Below, piece after piece: positions 32,953 to 44,003 of a stretch of DNA of 64,000 nucleotides; position 1 is the stretch's first letter; every line of letters starts with the position of its first letter. The stretch is from Theristus sp. LFF4_11 (Eukaryota > Nematoda > Chromadorea > Monhysterida > Xyalidae): NCBI GenBank assembly GCA_030248135.1, contig JASANC010005206.1:1-64000 (forward strand), written 5' to 3'. The translations under genes and the position numbers were made by a program. The notes beneath the pieces were generated by a model that saw nothing but the letters and a program-made list of their open reading frames with translations, had not been told where the DNA came from and ran no database searches.

Positions 32953-34882
32953 TCACTCGGCAGCAACAAGCCCCAGGTAGTCGTCCATGAGTGTGCCGAT
33001 GGCGAAGATGTCGGTCGCGTCGACGCGTGTCCCGATGATCTTCACCCTGATCTCGTCGTCCTCCTTGATTACAACCGACTCGTCCTGCGTTTTATAGCAG
33101 ACCGGCGACGAGTTCGCGTCGAAGTGCATGTCCGGCGGGACACAGTGCTTGCTGATGAAGCACGACAACGGGCCCATCTCGCAGAAGATGCCGACCTTGT
33201 TCACCTGCGTCACGATCGCGTCCATCACCTCGCCCTTGAACGGGCGGAACACGATCGCCTTGTACTTCACGGTGAACACCACGAAACCACGACCTCAAAC
33301 AAACAAACAAATGCACGCACACGGGTGGTGAGATCGTCACTGAGCACAAGAAAGTGCAGAAGCACTTCTAATTTACCTTTTTTGTTTTTTTAAGAAAATG
33401 TCAGTTCCAGCAATTGTTTACAGTTGTTCACATCGCAACAAAAAAGTGATCTCTGCAGACTAACTCTATATCATATGGTAGCACGTGATTGGTTGGTGAT
33501 CACATGATGCATGTATTCTGTGCAGGCATTCATTGCTGTGGAGGCGAAGCGGAGTCCACTACTGCACACAATGCACATGGTCACCAACCAATCAGCTAAC
33601 TCGATATGATATGGATATACTTCGACTGTAAACTAAAAAAGGATTTAGCAATTTTAAAAATTTTTGTGCGTACGCACGGACACGACACATAAAAATGGCC
33701 ACGCGATTTAGAAGTCGTGTCCATAGTTGTTTCAGAGCCGCGGGTTGGAGGAGGGGGCCGATACAGACAAATTTCCAGACAGATAACTGTAAAATTTTGT
33801 GGGGTGGGGGCGATCAAAAATTTTGAATTAGATACATAAATAACAGAAACGCTAAAAAGGGGTAAAAACTGCGAAATTTTGCGTAAAAATACTCAGCAAC
33901 AATTGAGTATAAACGCATATTTTACCTAAAATTAGCAAAATTTATCAATAATTAGATTAAAATGGTTAATTTTGGAAAAAAATGACTCATTTTGTTTCCG
34001 CAACCAAAAATTTTCAGATAGACAGATGGCTGGTAATTTTTTTCAAGATAGATGATAGCTGAGTCGAAAAATCTGCATTTAGCTGTTTAGAGTTTCATGA
34101 GCTTGTTAACGAACTAGACAGCAGCTGTAAAACACCGTAAAATTACGCTTCAACTGTGAAGAAAACAGCTTGACGACAACTCTTGGTTGTTGCCCATTTT
34201 TGTCGTCTCAAACTAGCGCAGCGTTGTTTATCAACAGCAACGTCAAGTATTCAATAAAACACCATAAATTTGGGACACAAAAAATATTCGCGCACCGGTT
34301 CCGGAAACCATAAGGTACCAAACTCCGGCGGAAACGGGCATTACTACCCCGAGCCCAATTTACCCTCGGCTCTGGAGGGAGCAGACCATTAGATGTTATA
34401 GGTCACTTTTTGTTTCTCCATGTGTCTTGTCCACAGCGAGGTTCGAACTTTCCACCTACGGAACGGTAGACAGAAGTCCTACACCTGCGCTACAGACTCG
34501 ACTACAAATAATTTGGAACGAGAAACATAAGCTGGTTTTGGATCCACATGCTGCCAAAAGGTAAGTCCAAATTTGATGAAGGACAATTTTCATGAAAGTT
34601 TTTGCCAATTTTAAGGGCTAAAATAATTTTCATGAAGTTTTTGCCAATTTTAAGGGATTGCATTGTAAATTGTTAAGATATGCAAGAGTGAAACGTACCT
34701 GGTTGAATCATGCCCTGACCGATGTTGTCAATTGTTGTCACTGCAATGACAAAGCCGTACTTGCCGGTGCATGTTCCCTCGACTTCACTGAACAATTTCT
34801 GTTTCACCGTTTCCAGAAGTTGCGGACCAAAGTATTTCGGATGCAGTAAAATTTCATGCTCCAAGGAAATGTGGAAAAACAT
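32953..34882 (-). CDS. rpb-7: RNA polymerase II subunit RPB7
   Basis: Two coding exons on the minus strand: 34882-34699 and 33293-32953 (525 nt, 174 residues; human RPB7 is 172). The N-terminal half is the RNP-like tip domain ([38 protein letters not shown]). The C-terminal half is an S1/OB RNA-binding fold ([35 protein letters not shown]). RPB7 pairs with RPB4 as the stalk of nuclear RNA polymerase II. The start is the Met of MFFHIS, as in other species; two codons upstream there is another ATG. A strong acceptor TTTATTTCAG lies about 20 bp before the ATG, as expected for a spliced-leader site or a 5' UTR intron. The 1,405-bp intron is filled with a MITE, a family D-like remnant and a SINE. 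Confidence 0.95.
33465..33612. repeat. Palindromic MITE, family G copy 3 (rpb-7 intron)
   Basis: The left arm TATCATATGGTAGCACGTGA TTGGTTGGTGATCACATG and the right arm CATGGTCACCAACCAATCAG...TCGATATGATATGGA are inverted copies. Related to the palindromes in smg-5 introns. Confidence 0.65.
33740..34085 (-). mobile_element. Family D-like remnant in the rpb-7 intron
   Basis: In reverse orientation this carries the same sequence of blocks as D1 and D2: an AGATAGCTGA tract, an AAATGAGTCATTTTTT-like block, TAAAATATGCGTTTATACTC and a GC-rich end (GGAGGAGGGGGCCGAT). It is strongly diverged. Confidence 0.45.
34289..34502 (-). repeat. tRNA-derived SINE, copy 3 (rpb-7 intron)
   Basis: On the minus strand, i.e. 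sense to rpb-7, it has an A-box-like TGTAGCGCAGGTGTAGG, a B box AGTTCGAACCTCG and the same body as the copy at 10410-10652 (CCGAGGGTAAATTGGGCTCG and so on). It is more diverged than copy 2. Confidence 0.8.
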
Positions 34883-37249
34883 TATCACGGATTCCTAATA
34901 ATCCTGAAATAAAACCTGTTGATCACAGCCTGTCTGCTACGCCTACTCTGTTTGGTTGCTGTTTCGTGTAGCGTGTAGAGAACTGGGGTACAGCGGGGAT
35001 TTGTTAAAAAAAAAAAACAAAAAAAATTTAAGATTTTTTTGACTGTGCTGAATCAAAATCCGGGAGTGCGACTGCGAAGTGGGGTTGCTTGCCAAACAAA
35101 AAAACATTTTTTTGTTGTAAAACTATAAAAAATGCCCATTCGAAAAAAATTTCCTTTAACATGCTGTGAAAAATTTCGACCTTCCAAAACTCAATTTTGC
35201 CTCTAAAAACAGTAAAAAAAATGCATTTTCGAAGAATTTTTTACAAAATTTTCTTTACTTTATCTGATCAAATCATAGTTTATTTGAGTGTTGAATGACT
35301 GCTTTCAGATGTAGTATGACTTGGTTTTTGCACTTGACCCCCTTCCTAAGAATTACCGTGATCCGTGATCCATAAGACTTGGACCACTGATCTAACCTCG
35401 CCAAGTTCTAGTGGAGAACAGTACCGAAGGCGAAAGCAAGCTTTCGAGGGGGTGTACTTGTAGTTAGGGTTAAAGCCTGGCGCTTCTTTTTTAAAACGCA
35501 CGCGCACCTCGCATCCGCATGCTCATGCTCATGATCCACTAGCGCGCGTGCACACGCTCCGCACCCTTTTCACCCCTGCACTGCACACAACTATTCAAAC
35601 TATCTCAATCCCAAACCAATATTAATGAATGTGAATGATTGACTGAATGATTCTTCTTGATCTTATCGATCTTTCCTTGAATGAAACTGAATCGAATCGG
35701 ATTATCGGCAGAGTGAAGCTGAGAAAACAAAACGGAGAACATCTAATTTTACTCAGAGTCGTCCGTCACTGCACTCGTCTGTCAATAAAGAAGGAACGGG
35801 TGAACTTTTCATAAAATAAAAACGACAGAAACAGTTGATTCGAGGATTGAACGAAATTACTCGATTCAAGCAACGATACCCGTGTTTCAGCGTCTCGGTT
35901 TTAAAAAAGGTTTTCTTTGATTAACAATAACAGAAACCAAAGAAATACGAGCGAAAAACTTTCCGAACGTGGATGATCCGTCGCCCGTCGCCCGCAACAG
36001 GATGGATCCAGTCTGACTGGTTGGTTTGTCAGGTAGTTACCGGTTAGTTGGTTGTGACCGACCGATTGGTTTTCTTGATTCCCTGGAAACGACTCCAAGT
36101 TTTCATCATTTGCAATTCAAACGACAAATCTTGACGGATTTCGGTCCGGTAGTTCAAGTCAGAACACTGGGTTTTCCAATCCAGAGATCGGGGTTCATAT
36201 CCCTGACGGGCACCTGGCAACCTTTTGTAATGTCGATTTTGAATAACAGGCAACTAACAACGCAACGGTGGACGTTCTGGGGGTTTCAAGACTTTTAATA
36301 GTTTATATGAGATGAAATTTACGAAACATGCTTGTCAAAGCTGTCCTTTCAGCTGTTTTTTGTGCCAACCGCAATTTGGAAGCTTGGTCCATTCGTTTCA
36401 CCGCCCCTTTTTTGACATCATCTACTTTATTCTCAGGCGATTGTATTTGCTACAAAACAAATTACTTTCAGCAATTTCCAACATAATATACAAAATCAGT
36501 GCTCAGGTCAGATCAGAATGTTGAATGTCGGTCTTGATGATCATCAACCATGCTACCATTGCTGCGCCGGTGTCGCGACGACGGTGATCACACACGTAAA
36601 CAATTTCAGAACCTTCAACATGGCTGTCGAATTTTTGAAGCGAGCCCAAGTTCAACAATTGATAAAACCACATGAAACAGATCTGTCTAATAAAACATTG
36701 TCTTTTTTATTACTGTCAAAAAACTTTTTGAAATGCTTATGATGTCATACATAACTCAATTTGCGATCATAAAACTTTCAAATATATCGTCGGAAAATCG
36801 ACATTTCCATTATGCAGCAACACATCATATGTTGAACAATTGCCACATTGTTATTTACTACGTTGAAGTCATTGAGTGAACACGTTGTTGTTTTTTGCTG
36901 TTCAAACGGACGTGTGCAAAGCGAGTCATGAAAATTCTTTGCGACGCAAACAGCAGTTGAAGACATGCAACAAGCAGATTCTGTCACCCTGTGAAACATG
37001 TTTCTGTGCTGAATATATGATATTCGAACGTGTCAGACCGAAATGATGTCATCTGGTTTAAACGCCACTTGTCATGCACAGGCTCCTGAATTTCAGTTTG
37101 GATTACTCCTTCACGTACTTTCTCACGTACAAACAGACAAACTAAGAGTTCGAATTGCTGTACGTGAACGTGACAAACGTATGTTTCTGAGCACATGAGG
37201 TATTTCTGTTTGACACGTTTGCAAAAACATCATCTGAGTAGTAAATTAT
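34883..37249. other. Intergenic stretch with dispersed repeats
   Basis: No gene is seen. 35130-35440 shares TTATTTGAGTGTTGAATG, ATGACTTGGTTTTT and CCTAAGAATTACCG blocks with 54500-54760, so it is a repeat. 35441-35480 holds a family B-type end (CAGTACCGAAGGCGAAAGC) and a TAGGGTTAAAG end. 35495-35570 is the GCATGCTCATGCTCATGATC repeat. A tRNA-like fragment lies at about 36145-36215. The rest, including the frame 36026-36298, shows nothing. Confidence 0.4.
36145..36215 (+). repeat. tRNA-like fragment, probably a SINE head or tRNA relic
   Basis: An A-box-like TAGTTCAAGTCAGA, an anticodon-arm-like CTGGGTTTTCCAATCCAG and a T-arm CGGGGTTCATATCCCTG with B-box character appear in tRNA order. The 5' and 3' acceptor sequences do not pair and the anticodon loop is one base too long, so it is not a functional tRNA. 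Confidence 0.35.
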
Positions 37250-37468
37250 TAAGGCCCGTTTACCTGACGTATGCAGACGTACATCGACAGACGTACGTCT
37301 GCATACGTCAGGTAGGAACGGTAGTATGCAATAACACGAGACCTAACGTGACGTGCCGTGCATGCATACGTCTGTATGAACGGTAGTATGCAATAACATG
37401 GGACCTAAAGTGACGTGACGTGACGTCCCGTGCTGTAAGGGCATACGTTAGATACAAACGGGCTTTTA
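37250..37468. repeat. Palindromic MITE at the zinc-finger gene promoter
   Basis: The left end GGCCCGTTTACCTGACGTATGC and right end GCATACGTTAGATACAAACGGGC are inverted copies. Inside is a perfect palindrome around ACGTACGTCTGCATACGTCAG, and two tandem copies of a unit beginning GAACGGTAGTATGCAATAAC. Several GTGACGTGACGT motifs resemble CREB/ATF sites. It ends 30 bp before the zinc-finger ATG. Confidence 0.65.
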
Positions 37469-37497
37469 CTATTTTAAGTGAACATCTGCACATTGCC

Positions 37498-37830
37498 ATG
37501 GCTGAAGAACGCCCAGCTTGGCTCACATGCGATCAGTGTGGTTATCGGTGCCAGAGAAGGTTCAACTTGAAACGGCACAAACGCACCTTGCACGCAATTG
37601 TCGTCGAGAATCAACGTGCACCGGTTGAGCCGTCAACGCAGTGCAATGTGTGCCACCGGCAGTTTTCGAGTGTTTCCGCGTTGAACCGGCACGTCAGGGA
37701 AATTCATGCTGCGCCACCGCGTCCGCAACGGCCGCCACGTCCGAAGAAATCTCTGGAATGCAGTGAATGCGGTGTCGTTTTTGATCGGCAGCGAGATTTC
37801 GACCGGCATTGGCGATCACACAACAGGTAA
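37498..37830 (+). CDS. Three-finger C2H2 zinc-finger protein
   Basis: The first exon or whole gene encodes 110 residues beginning MAEERPAWLTCDQCG. Three C2H2 fingers are visible: CDQC...HKRTLH (residues about 11-32), CNVC...HVREIH (about 51-72) and CSECG...HWRSH (about 88-108), joined by a Pro/Arg-rich linker (PPRPQRPPRPKK). It is likely a nuclear nucleic-acid-binding protein; the target is unknown. The reading frame ends at TAA in AACAGGTAAGC, which is also a near-perfect splice donor, so the gene may continue in downstream exons that I could not identify. A MITE ends 30 bp upstream of the start. Confidence 0.7.
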   Translation: MAEERPAWLTCDQCGYRCQRRFNLKRHKRTLHAIVVENQRAPVEPSTQCNVCHRQFSSVSALNRHVREIHAAPPRPQRPPRPKKSLECSECGVVFDRQRDFDRHWRSHNR

Positions 37831-39003
37831 GCAAACAAGTGGATGGTTGAACTTTGCCAACTTTGGCAGCTGCCAGTGGCAGCTCTGGTAGCCAATCTAC
37901 CAGTGGTATATATCTACACAATTTCGTAAAGAAGCATGCGAGAAAGTACATTGGTGTTCTTGGTATAATTGTGAGCTCAATGTATTGCATAACCTGAGAT
38001 GTGCAGTCGAGGATCAGTTATGTTTGTAGCATGTTTCTTGTTGTGCAAAAAAAGAAAACGCTCCAGTCGCAACAGTCACTCGAACCGACACGCTGCAAAC
38101 AATTTGAATCGTGACAGAGACGAAGACACGTTGACGCCGGTTTGTCTTTTACGTTTTGAAGTTTTGCCCCCCCCTAGAACAACTATGGCTCACGATAAAC
38201 CACTGCTCTGCTACCCTAATGACCAGTTCTTTAAAAAAAAACAAGAAAACACCTTATGCGGTCACTAAGTGCTGCTTAATGAATGCACCTCGAGCACAAA
38301 AAAACGCGGAACGAGCACAAAATAAAAGCAAAATTCGCGTACAGACAACAAACCAAACTAGAACTCTAAAAAACTTTTGAATAAATTTCCGGTGAAAAAT
38401 GAGCTGACCTTGTTTTTGCATTGGTAACTGGAGCGGGCGGGGAACCTGAAGCTGAGGTGTCATGCCAGTTGCTGGCTGTGACCGAACGACGACAAATTCG
38501 TGGTGTTGCTGTGCCATATTTAGTGATCAACAGTGCGTATTTTCAAGTTTACTAGTTCCATTCCACAGCGAACCGTTTCCTTGCAGTTGGCTGAAAATAC
38601 GCCACTGATGACACAAAACATGAAGAACATGCGGAATTATTTATCATTGTTGCATCGTTCAATTCAATTGTCATTCTGATTTTGGAATTCTTCTGTCGGA
38701 ATTTTGGAATGTCGAGTCGCGTCGCGAATAACTACGACACGAAGACTGACTTGAGCGAGCACACGAGTTTTCGGATCGGATCGGATTCGCTGTTTTTGCT
38801 TTTCTATCTCTAACGGTCTAGAAGACTCGTCGACACGACACACAGACACAAAATGATGACAACCCAATCCTATTCCTTGAACAAAAAGAACCGACGTTTG
38901 CCGACAATTGCAAATCATTTCGGTCACTTCCAGACATTTACAAAACTAATAAAAATTCTAGAGTGTGGATTTACCGGAGCGGATTTTAGAATAGAAGGGC
39001 AAC
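37831..39003. other. Mostly featureless intergenic or intronic stretch
   Basis: No firm gene. At 38400-38517 (minus) a short frame MAQQHHEFVVVRSQPATGM followed by a Pro/Gln-rich segment ends at a possible donor (CAA|GGTCAG), and could be a first exon, but no continuation was found. CCCCCCCTAGAACAACTATG at 38167-38186 matches a family D terminus. Confidence 0.3.
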
Positions 39004-39170
39004 CGGGTTAAAGGCTTTGAAAAAAAAATTTTTTAATTTTTTTGTTTTTTTTTAATTTTGATTTTTTTTCAAACTTAAAAAAAATTGAAAAATTTTTCTT
39101 TTACTTTGCTCTGAAAATTCGATTTATGGCATAATTTTTTGAAAGTTCAAAACCAAATTTTCTTCCCAAC

Positions 39171-40550
39171 TTCGTTTGGGCGCGGCACATCTTTTCAGCT
39201 GTGCGGCTTTTTCACACATCATTCAACATTACTCCGCCTCCTTTACACGAAAAGACAGAACTTCAATCGAATTACAATAGCTAACAAAAAGTAATTGATT
39301 GTTTCTGAACAAATAGATTGTAGTTCCACAAGATATAGATTGCAGCATCAACTAAGATGTGGCCATGATCGACGGCGAAGCAGTGGAACACGGTCCACAT
39401 ACAATCGATCAAGTCTTTAACGAAGATTGATTTTTGTTTCTTTGAGCGGGAATGACTGTTAATTGTCGCTCATCATCAAAAGATTGTTTTTAGATACTTT
39501 AAACGGGAATGATTTTTTAATATTTTGAACGGGAATAGCATTTGAGTGTTGCTGATCAAAGATTGTTTTATTATACTTTTAACGGTCATGACAGTGAAAT
39601 GCAACTGACTAAAAGGATTGAAAGATTGCTTTTTAAATGGGATAGTTGTTGCTGATCATAATACAAGATTGTTTTTGTTATATTGAAAAGAAATGACAGC
39701 GAAATTCAGCTGACTGAAACAGATTACTTTTAGTCTTTTAATATTTTAAACCGGTATCGGTTGATTGTTGCAGATCAAACAACGTTTTTATAATTTTTTT
39801 GATCAGAAATGGTAGTTGAACGACATTTGACGACATGGAAAAGCTAACAAAACAAGATTGATTCTTGATATTTTGAGGGGAATGGCTGTTAATTGTCGCT
39901 GATCAAAGATTTTTTGATACTTTAAACGGGAATGACAGTGGAATACCAAAAAGAATGAGACGACTATTAAGCGACATTGAAGAAGGTAACAAATCAGAGT
40001 TTTTCTTGATACTTTAAATGGCAGTTGTTTATTGCTAATTAAAAAAGATGGTTTTTCATATTTTGAATGGCAATGCAGTTATGATTGTGTTGCTACTCTT
40101 GCTTGCAGATCAAAGAATATTACGCTGAATTAAAAAAAACAGCGATTCTTATCAAAATGATTGGCAAGTTGAGAAATAATATCTGTGGCTCTGAATGATG
40201 CTGAAACAGCATTAACCAAACCACACAGTAACAAGTGATAGTGACTAAATCAGGTCATGATTGAATAGACAGCAATAAAATCAGCAAAATCACATACTTG
40301 ACAAAAAACACTGTTTAAAAAAACTGAAAGGCTATGATTTTCAAAAAGTAGAAGCATCGACGGATACGAGTGCTTTAAAAATGAACGTTCATTTCTATGG
40401 TAAATCATCAACGGTTGAAGCAGCTCAAAATCAAAATGCAATGCATTTTTAGTCCGGATCGTGGGCATAGGTCAAAAAGCGAAAATCCACTCAAAAACAA
40501 AAATTGTAGTTATCAGCTAACCGTGCCGTAGGCACGGGTCAATTTGCTAG
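39171..40550 (+). mobile_element. Helitron-like insertion with 3' hairpin and CTAG end
   Basis: The right end has a perfect hairpin CCGTGCC-GTA-GGCACGG (40521-40537), nine bases later CTAG (40547-40550), then T: the arrangement of Helitron 3' ends. The same GGGTCAATTTGCTAG sequence ends another copy at 43236. The left end (GGGCGC...TTTTCAGCTGTGCGGCTTT) is shared with 4488-4545 in an intron of the repeat-protein gene. No Rep/helicase coding frame exists, so it is non-autonomous; the 5' terminus is not established. Confidence 0.5.
39425..40110 (+). repeat. Degenerate minisatellite inside the Helitron-like insertion
   Basis: Units of roughly 60-80 bp built on TTTAAACGGGAATGA..., GTTGCTGATCAAAGATTG and TTTTTGATA repeat about eight to ten times with much divergence. 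Non-coding. Confidence 0.55.
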
Positions 40551-41147
40551 TATTGTTAAACAATTGGAGCGGAAGTGTTGGTCAATACCACATCACACGA
40601 CCGTTTTTCAGATACCCGATAACATGGCCACATGCTAAAACTTGCGTGCTAAGCTAAACTAACGTGTTAAACTTGCGTTTGTCAGTTGCCCGCAACGTGA
40701 TCGCGAAATCATGGTACGTGTTTTCGATACGATGATTTGAAGAGTGGGCTCTGGCCATGTGGCAGATAGCATAGCTGGTTGAACCTGAAAGTAAGTGGGG
40801 GGGGGGCGACCGGGTCGACAGGGGTTGCCGACTTAGCTACAGCAAACAGGAATTTTTGAACACAGTCAAATTTTGGTAATTTTCTAAAGAGGAACAACTA
40901 AGAACGGTTCAATATTCAAGTACACGTCAAAAATTGTCCTGTTTTACTGTTGAAAATGCAACTTTCCCTCTATGAAATGGACATAAGTTCAATAAAACAC
41001 GATTTTCGCTCTTATAGTTTTCCGGATCGTTCTGAAAATAGTCTAGCTGAACTCAGCTTGACGAGACGCTTTGAACGAACCTAACTTGTAAAAAAATTAT
41101 TTTTTTTAATTTAAAAAAAAATCCGCATTTTTTCTCTCCTAACCCTA

Positions 41148-42496
41148 GGTGTAGTCACGTGGGGTGGTGCCAAAAAATTTTCAGTGGGGGTGTCAGTCAT
41201 GGTACAGTGACACCCCCGACCCGAGGCGTGGGCAGAAAAATTTCTGGGGGGTGCACACATGTGAAGGGGGTGGGCATAGCGCTTGACAAAGTAGACAAAT
41301 ATCAAAAAAATGTTGACCTTTCGAAAAATTGTGCCAAAAATAAGGTTTTGAGGAGAGCGTACTCTCGGACGCTCAACACTTGCATGCGCCGTCGCAACGA
41401 CAGCCCACAACTCAAAACATATTTGTGAAATCCACGCTCCAGTTTTTTTATTTTTGTACTTCAAACAACGCTATCTTTTGGTCTCTAAACCAACTGTGCG
41501 TAAACCTAATCCTAAGTTAAATGCATGTTCCTAAGCCTAAGGCAAGCTTTTTTATGAGAGAAAATGGGTGCGTGTCGTGTGCAAGGTGCGCGCGATTGGA
41601 TCATAAGCAATGAGCATAGCATGCCGATGCCGTGGAGGTGATTAATCAATCAATCAATCAATCAATTTTATTTGTATGCCTCACGGCCAGTTCACATCAA
41701 CACATTCACAAAACTTCCATTATGCAAAACAAACACAATTGATGTCACAAAAAAAAACCTAAAGAAACACAAGATTATTGATGAGCTTGGTGAATGCATG
41801 AATGAAAGCAAGCAAAAAGTCGATGCAAACGAATGGGCAGATGACTGCCCGGGTATTCACACAAAGAAACAAAATCCACAAAATAAAACCAACCGTCGAC
41901 AGTCAGAAACAATTGAATGTTAAAAAAACGCGCAAACACAATTGAAGCTTGAGAGAAGAAATAAATAAAATAGCGCGATCACGAACCGACAACATCAGAC
42001 AGCGCACAACGGCCACGATTGACATTCAGGCACGATTAAATTAAGCAAGAGAAAGCAAAATAAACACGGCACAGTTGCTTTTCTTTTCTTCATCGCAGTT
42101 TTTCTCTCTTGTTTTTTTTCTCTTTTTTTCTTTTTTTTTCTTTTTTTTGTTTTTTTTTGTTATTTTTTTGTTCATGGGCTTTTGTTTTTCCTGTGCCATC
42201 CCAAATACAGCTAACAGCAAGTGATGAGCAACAGCAAGCAAGTAACAGTGCTAGTTAACAAAAAGAATACCCTGAACACAAAAGCCACAAGAGCACACAG
42301 AAAAAACGCGAGATAAAAAGAGCTGTGACATGGACACACACTTGCACCAGATACAAGAAAAAAGAAAACAACACGAAACGTCGCACAAAAGAGCACATGT
42401 GATTCAAAACAAAAACGCAATCACATTCAGTTGAACATGTTTCAAAACAAAACAAAACAAAACAAAGAGTGCTGGCGGCTGGGCGGACTCTCCTGT
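41148..42496. other. Repeat-rich intergenic stretch
   Basis: No gene. 41155-41275 is family B-like (GGTGTCAGTCATGGTACAGT, GTGGGCAG and G tracts), in the opposite orientation to 55540-55680. A CCTAATCCTAAG-type tract lies at about 41500-41550. 41645-41670 is an ATCA tandem run, and 42100-42170 is a T-rich tract. Nothing else is recognised. Confidence 0.4.
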
Positions 42497-43060
42497 CTAT
42501 TCCAATGCAGCAGAAAATTTACCAAAGACAAATGAATGAATTTTTTTATATTCCTGTGTTTTGAGACGCCTCCGAAAACTGGCTGTAGTTGGTGAGGTGA
42601 CAGTTTCATCAGACAAAAGATTCCAGAGATGTATGGTCCTAACGCACCAAAAATTTTTCCTGATAGTGGTCTTGTTTCTGGGAACTGCGAGTTTGAGTGA
42701 ATGACCTCGAGTACCTGTTCCGGTTTGTTGAAAAATAAAGAAATTGTTCAGAAAGGGAACGAAAGTAACAGAATGGATAAATTTGTAAACCATGGTAAGG
42801 TCTGAAATGTGTCTTTGAATTATAATAGGGAGTAAGCCAGTTTGGTGAAGCCTGTCCTGGTATGATGTGTTCATTTCATAGCCGAGTAAATATTTTGTAA
42901 AAGATCTTTGTGGAGATTCAACAAGCTTATTTAGACCTATTAGAGATGAAGACCAAACAGTTGGGCAAAAATTTAGGTGGGGCAGGGCGAGTGTTTTGAA
43001 CAGACGCAGCCTGAAACTTTTTGTTCTAATGCGGAAGCAGTGCTTGATGAATATTATTAT
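42497..43060 (-). pseudogene. 3' fragment of a non-LTR retrotransposon reverse transcriptase ORF
   Basis: On the minus strand about 185 residues match the C-terminal tail of LINE-type reverse transcriptases: a TLALPHLNFCPTVWSSSL block, LVESPQRSFTKYLLGY, and a terminal segment with TIHLWNLLSDE and a FRRRLKTQ motif. The catalytic YADD part and the endonuclease are absent, so it is 5'-truncated. The upstream edge abuts a TTA/TCATAAT simple repeat (43050-43090). Confidence 0.75.
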
Positions 43061-43235
43061 TATTATCATAATGATTATCATAATATGCTTTGCGGGTCGG
43101 GTCAGGACAAAAACGAAAAACCCCTTCCGCCTCCCCTCCCCTCCCCCACCTCCTTTTTTGTGGAGGACAAAACCCCTTATTGAATTATTCAAATGATCTC
43201 CAGTATCGAACTTGGTTTTCTATTTTTATTGAGTA

Positions 43236-43302
43236 CTAGCAAATTGACCCGAGCGCATGCGGTTTAACCAAAGTTTAGCCCTTTTGGTAAAGTGAAATTG
43301 TT
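43236..43302 (-). mobile_element. Helitron-like 3' terminus, second copy
   Basis: Read on the minus strand the sequence ends CGGGTCAATTTGCTAG followed by T, identical over 15 bp to the end at 40550, with a CGCATGCG hairpin just before. The extent on the other side is unknown. Confidence 0.4.
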
Positions 43303-43550
43303 GTAGTATGACCTGTTTTTTTAAACGTGTCCCACTGAAATGACGTCATGTGTCGTCATACAAGCGCTTACCGTTCACTGCAAACCAGAATTTCCGTTTA
43401 GCTGATTTCTTCCCGTAAACAAATGGTGGATGTCGAATCAGTCTCACCAAACTGCCATTTTAGTGCCTGTACTTTGACAAACGAGCGTTTTTAAAGCAAA
43501 TGACGTCATTTTAGTCGGGACACGTTTGAATAAATCCACAATTGTAGTAG
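43303..43550. repeat. Family F inverted-repeat element, copy 1
   Basis: The left arm AAACGTGTCCCACTGAAATG ACGTCA and the right arm TGACGTCATTTTAGTCGGGACACGTTT are inverted. Internal sequence TTCCGTTTAGCTGATTTCTTCCCG is shared, in reverse orientation, with copy 2 at 44004. Confidence 0.65.
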
Positions 43551-44003
43551 TAGATTAACAGAGATTTTTTTTGGTTTAAAATTTTCAACAGAGAATTGAC
43601 GTGGAGGCTGATTTATGACGAAATTGTCAAACTTCACACACTCACTGTAACATAGGCATGTAACACCATAACTCACTCACTATATAACATGTACACAAGC
43701 TTCTTGACATGTACACAACTTGAAAACAATGATTTTTTAGTTAGTTTATATCATTAGTTTTTTATAGCAGCAAAAATAGGCGCATCTGCTTTTCATTTAT
43801 GCTAGTCGTCTTCTCTTAGTCAAAGTTGGAAAAAATCAATCAAATTTTGAAAGCTTGTGAAATAACCGGTTTTTTAACGAGAATACTTTTGGATTATGCA
43901 GAAGGATTTAGATAATTTTTAGTGTTTCGTTAGATGAGTGTTCAATTTTTTGTAGTTTTTGTTTGTTTTCTGTAAGTGTGTATTCAGTGTGTGTGTGTGT
44001 AAG

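Larger units (their letters stand above)
39004..41147. mobile_element. Family A hAT-like element (A3), interrupted
   Basis: 39004-39170 matches the left ~170 bp of A2 (GGGTTAAAGGCTTTGAAAA then AATTCGATTTATGGCATAAT). 40551-41147 matches its right ~600 bp and ends at CCTAACCCTA. About 240 bp of the family A middle is missing and 1.38 kb of unrelated DNA, with a Helitron-like 3' end, lies between. Confidence 0.7.

Noticed and set aside
39425..40110. CRISPR-like regularly spaced repeats
   Set aside because: Units are degenerate, vary in length and lie inside a transposon in a eukaryotic genome; no constant repeat with unique spacers.
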